Assembly (NCBI GenBank): GCA_025716855.1
Contig: JAIXMQ010000012.1
Location: 1 to 64,000, forward strand
DNA from: Pilaira anomala
Lineage: Eukaryota; Mucoromycota; Mucoromycetes; Mucorales; Mucoraceae
Reading direction: 5' to 3'
DNA: 64,000 nt
Under the pieces are notes generated by a model. It did no database searches. It worked only from the letters and a program-made list of their open reading frames with translations, and was not told where the DNA came from. The translations under genes and the position numbers were made by a program. Shown in pieces: positions 1-14,757 of this stretch. The stretch's first letter is position 1. Each line of letters opens with the position of its first letter.

Positions 1-752
1 AAGTAACTGGTATAGTCGTATTCGATCCTCTTCATCTGATTTAGAACGATATATTCATGAAAAGGATGGTTCTATTTGTCAAACAGTATTTTCATCTAGT
101 CGATTTGCTATTGATGGATCTATAGATCAAAAAGCGACCTTAATGCTAGTAAATGACTGGTATCAAGAAACAGGCAACAGTACTTCCTCTTTATTATTAA
201 AAAGATCTTCTTCTTTCAAAAAAAAGAAGCCTAGTCATAACCCAAAGGCTGTAGGTAAAATTTACATTCAATGTCTCTATCTTACTGTTGCCAAATCATG
301 TCAATCTATACCAACTAGTATGAATGAAGCACTTGAAGCATTGAATACCAAAAGATTTCATCAAACCAAATGGCAGTCTGGTTACCTTCTTTACCATAAT
401 AAACATTCAAAGGTATATAGGTATAGCATAGTGTAAATGTATTTTTTATGTATTCACTCTTTATATATAGCCTCCTAGAAAGAGATTTTTTACTTTAACT
501 GGTGCTAATTTATTTGTTCAATTATCAGAACAAGAAAGAGAGCCATTATATAAAATTCCACTTTCTAGCGTAAAGAACTTGACATGGGACCAATCTAGTT
601 TAAATAACCTTCTCAGCTTTCAACTCTCTTTTGAAAATGAAGAAACTATTTATTTTACTTGCCAAACGCTAGTTGAACTTCAAAAATGGATTGCTGTATT
701 AGAACTCATGATTTACAAACTACCAAAATTACCAGAATGGATAACTTTATAA
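1..752 (+). CDS. Anillin/Bud4-like protein with C-terminal PH domain (5' end outside window)
   Basis: This is the 3' part of a gene that enters from the left edge. The frame is open from base 2. Exon one runs to about 412, a 58 bp GT...AG intron covers 413-470, and the last exon ends with TAA at 750-752. The joined tail reads as a pleckstrin-homology fold: strand-rich GYLLYHNK, RKRFFTLTGANLFV, IPLSSVKNL, then the C-terminal helix LVELQKWIAVLELMI with its typical Trp. A linker with PTSMNEALEAL just before the PH is reminiscent of anillin/Bud4/Mid2 septum proteins, which bind membrane at the division site. The PH call comes directly from the sequence. The anillin family assignment is inference, because the upstream homology domain is missing. 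Confidence 0.65.
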
Positions 753-802
753 AGAAAAACGAAAATACTACACCATTATTATACACCACCACATCACACA
801 TT

Positions 803-990
<188 letters not shown>

Positions 991-1152
991 ACATAAACAC
1001 ATATTGCATCGTCATTAAAAACAAAAAACAGTTTATATAGAATCCATTTTTTTTTAAAAATAAATTATTAAAGAAAGAAGGGGGTATTTAGTCTATTTAT
1101 CTGTATAAAGAGTAATGTAAAATGACTACGACAGAACGGCAGAGTCTTTTTG

Positions 1153-2665
1153 TTAGTAACTACCAGTTGAATGGATTGAAATAGATCTACGCAGAGAAGT
1201 ATTATTTGAGTTGTTGATTGGTGGAACCATAAGATACCCGGAAGCATCTTCTGGGTGTAACGATGTTGGTAGAGCCAACGAGTCATCCAGTAACATTTCA
1301 TCATCTATGATAGGACTTCCAGGGCTCCAAGCACCACCAGGAGATGGTAAAGGAGATTCATTTGATTTGATAAATGTAGGTACTTCAGTATTGTTTTCAT
1401 CAGCAAATGGAATTTGAAGTTTAGGAGGTAAAGTAGAAGAATAAGGTATGGTTGTTACAATCAAGGGTAATCGTATTGCTTGAGGGTTAATTAATAAGTT
1501 GTTTGTACTACCACCGATATCGACTAAATTATGATTTACTACAGAATGACCCATAGTAGGAAAAATTATGACTACTTCGTAAGAAATATCAATATATTTT
1601 CCAAAATGACATTGTGTTGTGGGAACACAGAATGAAGGCACTTTAAAAGGACAAACAGTGATAATTTCTCTTGTATTTTTTGGTATAGAAACATAAAATG
1701 AATCATTTAATATTTGACGTTGTTTATGATGATAAGAAGGACCAGAGGGAGTAGGTAAATCAGGATAATGTAGACTAGAAGAGTTTGGTGAATGAAGTGA
1801 AGTAGCAGTTGATAATAACAAGATTTGAACTTGATTAATATTGTATGATGATAAATTATGAGTAAATAACTTTACTGAGCACATTTCACCTAATTTAATA
1901 AAATTGGATAAACGGGACAAATGATGAGCTTGTTTTAATGTAGAATATATAAATGGTTATAATAATACCTGGACAGGAGGATGGTTTTGTTAATTTTGCA
2001 GTAATTTGTATATACTCATTTCCTTTTTCAATTTTAATCGTTTTTTCTTTTCTATTATTAAAATTCATCGAATGATCTTCAAATGATACAAGTGGTAAAT
2101 AAGTTAATGGTACAGTTAAAGTTGATTTGATCGTATCATCTTCTAAATCAATAAAGCCTTGTAATGAATATTCGATACGATGTCCAAGATAAGCATCACT
2201 TATCGTTGGTGGAAAATTAACTGAAGCTGGTAATTGAATAGCGAATAAATAGATATGACTTCCAGTTTCTGTTTCAGTAAACGGCTCTTTTTTTTTTTTT
2301 TACCATAAAATGATCTCGTTACTTTCTTATATATGCATGTTTATGCATCATTATGATTTACCTTGCTGACTCCAAATACATGATTCAACTGAAAATAATA
2401 TACTTGAAGGACCCTTTTTCTTATTCCATTCTTCGCATTTAAATAATACTCTGATTGATTTTAGACTGATTGGTTTATCCAAAAATAGTTTAATACTACC
2501 TAAAAAAAGCGTTTTTTAAAACAAATATTTTCAACTATTATTTTCTTTTGTACCATTAATAACAGATCCTGCTCCAAATGCAATTGAATTATTATTTCCA
2601 CCCGAGTTTAATACTAACTCAAACGTTCGAATAGGATTAGTTTTGAATACTTTTGAAAATATCAT
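1153..2665 (-). CDS. Alpha-arrestin-like protein
   Basis: Four exons on the minus strand: about 2665-2554, 2499-2362, 2286-1969 and 1928-1153. All junctions keep frame and use GT...AG. The product is about 445 residues. The N-terminal half reads as an arrestin beta-sandwich: FELVLNSGG, a GSIKLFLDKPISLKSIRVLF strand pair, and FAIQLPASVNFPPTI before HRIEYSLQG. The C-terminal half (YEVVIIFP, PLIVTTIPY) is the second arrestin lobe, followed by a Ser/Pro-rich acidic tail. Alpha-arrestins usually link plasma-membrane cargo to Rsp5-type ubiquitin ligases. I see no PPxY or LPxY motif here, unlike the second arrestin at 30.9-32.2 kb, so the ligase-adaptor role is not supported by sequence. Confidence 0.75.
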
Positions 2666-3218
2666 TTTAAGAAAAAAAAACGAAAAAAAAAAACGAAAAA
2701 TATAAATTCCTCCCCAAAAATATCATAATAATCTTCCAAACTCAGTTGACCATGACTACTTGATAACAGTCCCTACTATGTACTTCCAAGTGGCCTGTTT
2801 AAATGAAAAGTCTTTTTTTCATCACGCAACCAAGTTAAACGTATCTATAATAAAAAGTCGCTCATTTTTAGATAAGATGCCCTAAAAATATACATATAAT
2901 TCTTATTTGAACTTTGCATGATTTTCGTTTGATAAATAATAATAATAATAATGAAAACTTGTCAGCATTCATTTTTTACATATTAGAATATTTCCTTGGT
3001 AATTATGAATAGAAATGTGTTGAAAACATTCTTGTTATGTTCTAAAATCAAGTAAAATTATTTATTACTACTCGTAAAGTCGAATAGGTGTATGATTGTA
3101 TTAAGTTTAGTTTAGACGTGACTGTTTGATCATAAACTGTTTGCATAAATAATGTAAAAAAAAAAAAAATACGTCTATTTTCTTCTCACAATATTTGAAA
3201 AGAATAGAAAAAATAAAA
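2666..3218. other. Intergenic, no gene seen
   Basis: AT-rich spacer between two divergent genes. It holds A-tracts near 2670-2700, a short AAT run near 2936, and one copy of a 12-mer (ATGCCCTAAAAA at 2877-2888) that recurs at 6141 and 12566. It probably contains both promoters. No ORF or RNA gene is convincing. Confidence 0.5.
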
Positions 3219-3581
3219 ATGAATAAACAACTTCAGTCAAGAGTAATAAACGGTAATAACTTGGCACAATACTATGAATATAGAGTATATGACAGAAATA
3301 TCGGCGGTTACCATGAGATGCAAAACTCAATGTCAGAATATGGACCGTGTCCTATTGTTGTAATGTCACGCCATCAAGGCTTTCAATGGAACGAAGAACT
3401 CTTTGCTAGTGCCTATAGACGTAGTGCAGGATATGAATGTCATAAAAGTCCTCTACTTGAGGATAGGGATAAAAGAGTAAGTTCTACTACTTCTTCTTCT
3501 GCTGCGAATTTACAAGACGATTCTTCACCTGAAGTTATTGAAATTAATTTGACTGAAGCTGATTGTGATGTTTGGCCATAA
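3219..3581 (+). CDS. Small hypothetical protein, 120 aa, single exon
   Basis: The first true ATG is at 3219, preceded by an A-rich leader. An apparent upstream start at 3195 is a TTG, so it was not used. The protein has no signal peptide or membrane segment. Its N-terminal 80 residues are rich in Tyr, Asn and Arg, with a compact stretch around HQGFQWNEELFASAYRRSAG that looks like ordered conserved sequence. A Ser-rich linker (SSTTSSSAA) follows, then an acidic tail ending NLTEADCDVWP. I do not recognise the family. Codon use and an uninterrupted frame bounded by AT-rich flanks support a real gene. Convergent with the MIT-domain gene downstream. Confidence 0.6.
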   Translation: MNKQLQSRVINGNNLAQYYEYRVYDRNIGGYHEMQNSMSEYGPCPIVVMSRHQGFQWNEELFASAYRRSAGYECHKSPLLEDRDKRVSSTTSSSAANLQDDSSPEVIEINLTEADCDVWP

Positions 3582-3606
3582 ATAAAAAATATTAAATAAA
3601 ATATAC

Positions 3607-3638
<32 letters not shown>

Positions 3639-3726
3639 TTTAATAATGATGATAATAATAGTAGTAATAAATAATAGTGATTAGTATAAATAAGTACAAA
3701 TAAATAAATTATAGAATAATATATGT

Positions 3727-5833
3727 TTATTCAGTCACCCAAGAGCCGCCTCGCTTTAGCCATTTTGCTAGTAAGATAGTAACATCAGTTACTACAAATC
3801 CGCCTACCACAGAATTAATCACATTACAGATACGAACTAATTTCATAATTAAAACATCATGTTGAGGCTGTCTTGATTTTCTCTTTTCAATGTAATAATG
3901 GTTAAGCCAATTTTCTGTATAAAGTTTTTAGTTTTCTATTATAAACTTTTTTTTTTTTTTTTCCTGTACCTAATACATGAACTTTCATAAACAGCTTTTG
4001 CAATACTTCAATATAGTGTTTGAATTGATCTTCACTAGTTAAAAAAAAAATAATTAAGTATATATACATTTACTAAAGAAAAGAATAGTTGTTATACTTA
4101 CGTTTTTGTTAAACTAAAGGCATTCATACGTTCCACAGATTTTGTTAATTTAGTACCCCAAGACATGAAAGATTGAGTCTTTTTTCCACTATCCATTCTA
4201 CTAATAGTAGACATTGAATCACGACTGTTACTATGAATCATATTTGTACTTTTTGCTTGACTTGTTCCACTGTTATTATTATTTGAGTTATTATTATTAT
4301 TGTTATTGCTGCTGCTATTATTATTATTATTATTATTATTCGTATTATTACTGCTTTCAACATGACTTTCTCTTTTTAATTTCTTTGATAAACTTGTTTG
4401 CAAATGATCGACGGAATGTTCAAAATTATCCAACAATTTGGTTGAACTTATTAAATCATCTAAATATGACCATTTTTCAAGTCTTGCAATTTCAGTCATT
4501 AATGATTCACATGCAGAAACTTTTACATCCATTGAAGATAATTTAATATTAGGTTGTTGCCTTTAAAGTGTGTGAATGTGAGTACAAATTTATAAATACG
4601 TGTTTTAATAATATACTCTTACCACAGGTTTTTGGGTATATAAAGCTTTTGTGTAATATGTGCACCTTCCAACATACTTTTTTCAAGAGCTAAAATAAGT
4701 TTAAGATGTCCACCATCATCAATAATAAAATCTTGTTCTTTATCTATATCATTAATTTGATCTTTAAGTATAAAACCATAAGAAGGAGAAGATTTTTTAG
4801 AAACAAATCCATCCATTGATAAACGATTTGCAGCCTTTTTTCTCATAGAGCCTAAACTACCATTTACAGAAGGTCTACTAATGATAGGTCGATTGATAAC
4901 TGTAGTCGCACTTTCATTATCCAATTCATCTTCATCTAATAATGTTTCAACTGTAGACATTGAAGAAGATCTTTGCATTAAAGGTGTTTTTGGTAAACTA
5001 CTTGTTCGTGTACGAAATACAGATTTTTTTATTGGTATAGGTGTATCTTTTAATGATGGTAAAGCCATGCTGGGTTGTTCAACTACAATTGATGAATTAT
5101 CACAAGATTCAACTGAACTAACTGAACAAATGGATGATCTATTACTATTCTTTATAATCCTTGAACTATGTCTTGGTGGTCTAGTAATGATAGGTGTAAC
5201 AGGTTCTGGTGTACGTTTATTATTATGGTTATTAGTAGGAGTACTTTTTGATGTTTGTAACTGTAAAATAGGTGGCGAAACAGGTAATTTCTCCTTTTGT
5301 GTACTAACAAACCCAACTGAAGAAGAGGAAGAGGAAGAAGAAGAAGGAGGAGGTGAATTCTGCCAATGGTTTCCTTCAATAGAAGAGGAGGATGTCATCT
5401 TTCTTACCATTTTAGTTGCTGAATACTTTGTACTCGTATTATTATTATTATAGTCTTCTTCACTTTCTAACTTTGATGTAATAGTACTTAATAATCGAAT
5501 TCTTTCTGAATATGAATCATGCTATTTTTTATATTTAGTTTCCTTCTTTGACTTAAAATACATATTTATATATATTTTTTCTCTTACTATCTCTTGTAAT
5601 CTACTTCGGTCATTCTCCTTTTCTACCGTAGATAATACTCGTTCTAATAATAAGATGGCTTCTTTATATGCGTTAATGGCTCCTAATACATCATTAGTTG
5701 AATCACATTGAACTGCTGCATTCGCTTTTTGTAAAGCAGATCTCAAAATGAGTTTCGATATTTGTTTTGAATCAGTTGTAGATGATGGTGGAAAAGGTTC
5801 TGTATTTAACGTTAATGCTGTATCGTAACTCAT
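3727..5833 (-). CDS. MIT-domain protein
   Basis: Five exons on the minus strand (about 5833-5588, 5521-4623, 4560-4102, 4034-3970, 3914-3727) give exactly 619 codons including the stop. Residues from about 28 to 95 form an MIT (microtubule interacting and transport) three-helix bundle: ALQKANAAVQCD, GAINAYKEAILLLERVL, then IHDSYSERIRLL across the first intron. MIT domains bind ESCRT-III tails. A long Ser/Pro-rich disordered middle, including poly-Ser and poly-Asn, leads to a conserved-looking helical C-terminus (SMDVKVSACESLMTEIARLE; VLIMKLVRICNVINSVVGGF). The architecture fits fungal MIT proteins of unknown function rather than Vps4, because no AAA module is present. Confidence 0.8.
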
Positions 5834-7332
5834 TATATATAGTAATAATAATAATAATAAGAAGAAGAAGAAGAAGAAGAAAGAAGGTAAACAGAAGAGT
5901 TCACCCTTCCCTTTTTCTTTTTTCTTTTGGAATTTATTTTTCTCCTATTCAATTATGTAATTTGATGAATGTGTCATACAATAATTTAAGTCTTGTGTCC
6001 ATCGTCCTACAGTCACACTTAAAGTACTGTTACTTGAAGGTCTGGACAATACAGTATGTATCTAACTTATAGCTTGCACAGCAACCATTATAAGTGCAAG
6101 TGTTGTTTAAAAGGTATTTAATATAAACCTAATTACACTCTTTTTAGGGCATTTTTTTCTTAAACAAAAAAGTCAGTCTATAAAGCTAATTCTTGTTGTA
6201 TATACATATATACTTCCTATTCCAGGGTCAAAGACAGTTTTATGCAGCTCAAAGACCTTATTTGAATATCAACAATTGCATAAATTTTGAGTTTTGGACT
6301 AAAAATGTCAGTATTATTTTTTAAAGAGAATTCTTTTACATAATAAAGGATTGTTGACAGCAATACTTCAAAAAAGATACCTAATAATACAATGAGCAAT
6401 ATAGTGCATATTCATTAACTATATACTTCATATATATATATATATTTAGTCAGTATATACAATAAATCTACCTAAATAACTACTAGCGATCTCTTTTGGA
6501 CCATGTAGTAGACACTAAGCTAACTGAGATATATAATTACTTTTAAAGATGGTTTAATTGTTATGTTTATTTGGAACCATGATGATTTGGACACAAATAT
6601 TGAGAGAAAAAAATAAAGAAAAATTACCCTTAAGCTTTCAAATTTACAACTGTATAGTGATCACGTAATTTCGATATAATTTGTTTAATTCATTTCTCTC
6701 TCTCACACTCTCTCTGTTGGTCTTTTTTAGGCAAAGAATAATACTACTGAAAAGATAGTTTTTGGTATATAAATAGAGTACAGACACGGGTAAGAAAATA
6801 AATTCACATATATAAGCTGATCTATAATTTAATTAAATAAGGAAAATATTTTTTTTATCAACAGAAAAATATGTTTCGATCGTTTATGCAAGTTATTTTA
6901 AGGGGAATCTAGGTTTTTAGGGGAGGAGCAGATACATGTCTTCAGTATCTGACACTACTCTGATATCCTTCTTTTGCAAGTTAGCACAGTATATGTACAT
7001 TCAATCACTTTACGTTTTTTAGCATCTTAATTGATACAATCGGTTGTCTATCTAGCTATATCCAAAAGCACAAGATCTAGATTATTAAATCTTACCGAAA
7101 AAAAAACAAGATGAAATTACCTTGTTTTATTCTATCATGAAACGAATGAATCAACATTATTTATGAAACCCTTTGTGTGACCAAAAAAAAAAAAAAGATA
7201 TTGCTCATTCATTGACCATGTTTATTTTTAATCCTTACTGACACCAATGTCAAATTGTTCCTGAAACAAATATTATGATATTTTTATTGTGTAATGTAAT
7301 TCATTTAAAAGAAAAAAAAAAAAAAGTTAATT
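5834..7332. other. Intergenic, 1.5 kb, no gene seen
   Basis: Contains an AAT run followed by an AAG run (5840-5883) in the MIT gene leader, an AT run near 6430-6445, A-tracts near 7182 and 7310, and the second copy of the 12-mer ATGCCCTAAAAA (minus strand, 6141-6152). ORFs here are short and of random composition. No tRNA or snRNA signature was found by eye. Confidence 0.45.
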
Positions 7333-10095
<2,763 letters not shown>

Positions 10096-11550
10096 ATTAT
10101 TTTTTATTATAATAAAAGAAGAAAAAGGGTTTTATTATTATTATTGTTATTTTGGACCCTCAAAAAAAAAAGTTTCATCAAAAAATGCGGTATCTAAATT
10201 AAAGACAAAGGACACTTCCACATTCATAGCTTTCTACGTGGCAAAACTGTAAAAAACGCAACACGGTAACACAGACAATCAAAGGTTGTTGAGCTTAGAA
10301 ATGAATAATAATCTCTTTCTTTTTTTTTTTCAAAGAGAAGCTATATCACAAGAGTTACAATCATCGAAAGTAATCTTTCTTAAAGTATCTAATAAACAAT
10401 GAACACGTTTCTCTAATAATCATCTTAAAATGAAAACTTGAAAGCAGCAAGTACTGTAAGCCTGATTGATAAGACTTTATTTATATCACTAATCCCAGTT
10501 TTTTCTCTCTCTTCAACTAACTCTATCTTCAAGACAACTATTGTTACTTAATCACTTTCATCCTCAGGAAAAAAAAAAAAAAAAAAAAAGAGCCAATACG
10601 TTTCAAAAGAACGAAAACAAAAACAAGAACAGCTCGTAGAAAAAAATACGCACAAACTCTTTTTAAATGGAGAGTTAATCTAATATTTTGAGAGCTTTTT
10701 TTAATAAAAAAACAAACCATTCCTTTGCGTTACAAACACACAATACTCACGACGACCACTTTAAGTTAAATAATTAACCCAAACACACGGACTGAATAAA
10801 CAAAGGACCAATCATAGTTCTTTTAACTGTATTATGGTATTAGCGAAATAAAATGTTTTAATAGAAATGTAAGTTCTAACAAAATATATTCTGCACTTTT
10901 TACTTGAGCCATTACTTATCAGTATTCTAAATAACTATGTATTAGATTGCGACTATGTATCTTACTTTGCGGTGGGTTTGGAGTGTTACATACATTTGTA
11001 CGCACTGAAGCTATAAATAAAGCATTTTATCAGATTTAAATACAATTTTTAGTTGAGATCTCCTGTCAAATATATTAAACAATGACAGAAAAAAAAAAAA
11101 AAAATAACAAAATCTCGCATATTTCGATTGAAACAAAAACTGGGGATATATTTAAGAATATAATCTTTTTTGTAATATGTGTATTTTTACAGAATAAGCT
11201 TTACACTCAAAAACATTCCTAAACAAAAAAAACAGACTTTGGATAGTCTAAAAACCCCATTTTGAGAAAAAAAAGCAAGACTCAAATATATAAGTTCAAG
11301 AAAAAGAGGATAATGTAAAGTTGTACATATATAACAACTTCGATTGATTGGGCCAGAATAAAAAGAAAAAAGAAATGGGTGCATTGTTTGAATTTGACGC
11401 ATTCTAGTTATCTCGTAATTTGTTTGGTCCAAAATCATGTACAACTCATAAAAGTACATATATAGAGAGTTTTCCGGAACCATAAAATGATAGACAAAAA
11501 AGAATAGAAAGAATGTCCTGATTATCAATTACTTCCATATTACCTCCGCC

Positions 11551-11640
11551 TCAGCAACAGAAATATTCAGCAGCGACACCAGCAGCAATGTCATAACGAC
11601 GATTGGTTTTAAAGAATGTAGTAATTTTTACAATATTCAT
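11551..11640 (-). CDS. Possible 29-residue peptide ending in Cys-Cys
   Basis: The frame opens at ATG 11640 and stops at TGA 11551. The N-terminal third is hydrophobic-basic (MNIVKITTFFKTNRR). It is followed by YDIAAGVAAEYFCC, whose composition is unlike the AT-driven random ORFs around it (several GCN Ala/Gly codons). A terminal CC resembles the prenylation end of Rab proteins or a palmitoylation site, but these are inferences. The local GC content is higher than in the flanks. It might instead be the last exon of an unseen gene or part of a non-coding transcript. No homolog is known to me. Confidence 0.3.
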   Translation of the reverse strand: MNIVKITTFFKTNRRYDIAAGVAAEYFCC

Positions 11641-12532
11641 GTCAGTAGAAATAGAAATTTAACTATGCTATTAGTAGATCTCTCTTTCTTTCTTTTTTTT
11701 TTACTTACACAAAAGACTATACGAATATCACATGAGCTCCTTTTATTTCGAACCCTCATCTAGAACCCTGACCCTCCCTGCTAATACCATACTTATGAGA
11801 AAACGCCTAGATCATCGTCCTTTACTTTTTTCGTTCAAATGAATTTTTTTTTAAAAAAAAAGCTGATTTCATGTAAACACACTGTGGGAACTTTTTCTTT
11901 TTGCAACAAATATATGCGACTTTTTTTTTTTTATTTATATCATTTATTATAATCATCCTTTTATGTGTGAAATTGACAAATATAGTAGATTTATATATAT
12001 ATTTACAGTAGAAAGTTGGCTAATTATAACCACACAGAAGCAAACAATATTATCAAACACACATCTTCAAAACTTATCAGGGAAATAACAGGAACAAAAT
12101 CTTTAGTTAAAAAAAAAAAAAAAAAGGCTTTGTTCCATCTCAGAAGTAGGTAAAACAAAATATATTTTACTCTTTTTTGTCTTTGTTTTGATATCAATCT
12201 CTCGTCATTTCTATTAATGGACACGCGTTCACATAATCTCTTTTAATACGGATAACAATACATATGAGGCTTCTTGAGGTATAATCATTGGGTATATCTG
12301 GATACAATAATAAAATAGAAAGTTGGTGTATCACCCAATTTTTTTTTTTTTTTTTTTTGGGTACTATGATTCAGTCTAAATTCATTCTCTTTAAAGCGCT
12401 TTTTTCGATTTGACTGTGCCTCTAAAGGTTCTAGGCATAAAATTTGTTAAATTGGTTACTATAGCTACTGTGATCGATTTAAATATTCACGCTCTAGGCA
12501 TATTCTTATGAATTGCCTATTTGATTTATACA

Positions 12533-12568
<36 letters not shown>

Positions 12569-13197
12569 CCCTAAAAAAACCTGTGAGAATAAAAAATTAG
12601 AAATATTTTTTTTTAAAAAAAAAAATCGTTACAAATGCTTGAATATAACAACTTTCTATAAACAATTCTTGTTACTATGTATGTACATATCAAACAGGTT
12701 TTTTTTTTTTTTTAATTTTTTTCAGCTTTGAAGCATATTTTATAGAATTTTTAACTTTTTTTTTAAAAAAATAAATAAATAAATACACTTGCAGTGATTG
12801 GTACTTTTGAAAGAAAAAAAGATATATATATATATATAAGTTGACTTCACGTTCTATGGTGCAGTACATGATTGAATTGAAATAGAATACATGAGCAATG
12901 GCATTATATGCACGTGCTAGTTAGAGCAGCATGACACTATCCAGTTTAAGGGCTAGACTTTTTTTTTTTTATGTTGAAAGAAGTTCTAGTTCCCTTTAAA
13001 ACCATATTTACTTCCTCGGTTAGGGTTCTTTGAATACCCATCATCTTCCGCGGGAGTGGATCTAATAATGTGTACAACAGAGAGAAAAATAGAGTCATGG
13101 GTTAAAGCGCATTGGTATCAATTTTTTTTGGGATCTGATAAAATTCAAAGAATCCGGGGTAATTTGAAGTTGGTTATAATCATCGGACGATATCGGA

Positions 13198-13198
<1 letters not shown>

Positions 13199-13237
<39 letters not shown>
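13199..13237. repeat. 39-base poly(A) tract
   Basis: A pure A run, with a second 17-18 A run about 45 bases further on. It lies between the gene-poor interval and the downstream end of the 13.3 kb hypothetical gene, so it may belong to that gene's 3' region. Confidence 0.9.
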
Positions 13238-13240
<3 letters not shown>

Positions 13241-13341
13241 TGATAGAATTGGGCTTTATTATATTTTTTTATTTAAACAAAAAAAAAAAAAAAAAAATAT
13301 GAAGAAATGAAAGGGGATTATATAAACAAATGAGATTTTTT

Positions 13342-13989
13342 TTAAATGATGGTTGTTATGGAATTCATGGAATGAGAAGGTATCATGATTGGTCTACAGA
13401 AATCATGAGAAGAAGCGAGTAATGATTGTTGTTCTGAAACGGTTAATGAAGAATATGCGGCAACTGCAACAACAGCAAGAGAGACCACCATTTGTTGTTC
13501 TGCTGTGAAGTGATTGATAGGTGACTCATTCTTAATCTGAGTAATTGGTTGTGGGGGTGGTGTAACCATGGAGACAATGATCGGTGTTGGAGCAGCAGCA
13601 GCAGCAACAGCACTGATGGGTACGGGAACTGTAACAACAGGAGTAATAATGGGTGTGGGAACAGGAGCAGCAGCAACAACAACATCTTCAGCAGCAATAG
13701 GAGCAGGAGGAGCAGGAACAGGAGCAGAGTGAATAACATCATCATCTGATTCAAAAGATAATACTCTACGATTTAATCTACTAGTACGCTTATTTAACAA
13801 GTCTTCTGCTTTGTTCATTGTATTTGATAATAAAAGTCTTTCGCGTACAGTATATTGAGGTCTACGTCTTTTATCATCTTTATCAAGTTTCTTGATTGCC
13901 AAAGAATAAGCTTTAGTTGCAACTTGTCTTGGTGAAAGATTTGAGTTATTTGAAGTGGTTTTTTTGATCCAAGCAGGGAAAGTAGCCAT
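13342..13989 (-). CDS. Hypothetical protein, 215 aa, low-complexity Ala/Pro/Val middle
   Basis: Single exon. Residues 1-80 are basic and look folded: MATFPAWIKKTT, SPRQVATKAYSLAIKKLDKDDKRRR, then YTVRERLLLSNTMNKAEDLLNKRTSRLNRR, which is a likely helix-rich or nucleic-acid-binding segment. An acidic patch FESDDD is followed by about 80 residues of Pro/Ala/Val repeats encoded partly by trinucleotide runs (GCA, ACA). The tail is Ser-rich with VSLAVVAVAAYSSLTVSEQQSLL. Family not recognised. The ordered basic N-terminus argues that it is a true gene and not a repeat artefact. Confidence 0.55.
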   Translation of the reverse strand: MATFPAWIKKTTSNNSNLSPRQVATKAYSLAIKKLDKDDKRRRPQYTVRERLLLSNTMNKAEDLLNKRTSRLNRRVLSFESDDDVIHSAPVPAPPAPIAAEDVVVAAAPVPTPIITPVVTVPVPISAVAAAAAPTPIIVSMVTPPPQPITQIKNESPINHFTAEQQMVVSLAVVAVAAYSSLTVSEQQSLLASSHDFCRPIMIPSHSMNSITTII

Positions 13990-14757
13990 TTTGATTTAAT
14001 TTATAATTATAATTGGAGGGTGAAATAATGAAGAAACTGTTGTAAATAATAATGTTGAATAGGTTGTAGCAATACTTCTCATCGAATAACTAAAGAGAAG
14101 TTTTTTTATTGTTTCTTTTTCTTTTTAAAATATCTTTTTTTATGAGTTGAAAGAGAAGAAAAAGAAATTTAAATGTAGAAATTAGTGCGTCTATTTATAC
14201 TTTTTTTTTTGTCTGCACTTTTCGTAACTTAGAGGCTAGATTTCAAATGGCCAATATCGGAACAGAAAGGCATATGAAATTTGCGGGCTTCGTGTGTGCT
14301 TGTGCGTGTGTTCTAAATTAAAAAAGGAGGAGGAGGGAGAGCAGACATATCGGAAACTTAAAATAGCTCACTCCATAAAAGAAAAATGACCTCTCTCTCA
14401 ATCAATCTTTTTCTTAAAACCCTCTCTCTTCTATCTCTCACGCACCAGCACATTAATACGCACGCAATTTGCGCTTTTGGTTCCGAATTAACCCATTTGG
14501 TATTTACGATAATTGACATCAGTTCCTATTGTCTGTTTCACAACTTTTTCTTTTTGAACCCGATAACCTCCTCTCAATTGTTTCTGATTATGTTTGTTGT
14601 AGTACAACTCTTTCCTCCCCACACAAAACACATTTTTAAAAAAACTTTCAATTCAACAAAACACTGACCTTTAATTGTGAGAAAAAAAAAAATTTAAGTT
14701 TTTATTTTTTCTGTCTGCGCTTTTCCCTTCTTCTTTTTTTGTTTATTTACAAACGTC
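13990..14757. other. Shared upstream region of two divergent genes
   Basis: It separates the minus-strand hypothetical (starting at 13989) from the plus-strand RidA-like gene. The stretch 14380-14660 has open frames, including one of 93 codons, but their composition (pyrimidine-rich, Leu/Ser/Phe/His) is that of a C/T-rich promoter and leader, so I call no gene. A purine run lies near 14320. Confidence 0.45.

Larger units (their letters stand above)
10096..13341. other. Gene-poor 3.2 kb interval
   Basis: No ordinary protein gene was found. It holds many homopolymer blocks: A-tracts near 10569 and 11092, T then A palindromes near 11845 and 12606, a 31-A run near 12535, and a 39-A run at 13199-13237. 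It also holds a third copy of ATGCCCTAAAAA (12566) and one short but protein-like ORF listed separately (11551-11640). A GC-richer patch at about 12840-12960 ends in an 11-T tract. It could be a Pol III-type RNA end, but no known RNA is recognised there. Confidence 0.4.

Noticed and set aside
3195..3218. An upstream start for the 3.2 kb small gene
   Set aside because: The codon at 3195 is TTG; the first ATG in frame is 3219, and the intervening peptide is Lys/Ile-rich leader.
11187..11528. 113-codon minus-strand frame
   Set aside because: Phe/Tyr/Leu-rich AT-driven composition, no splice logic and no motif; judged random.
12840..12972. Pol III-type small RNA ending in 11 T
   Set aside because: Some D-arm-like words (GTTAGAGCAGC) but no complete A and B boxes or known snRNA; kept only as a note in the interval entry.
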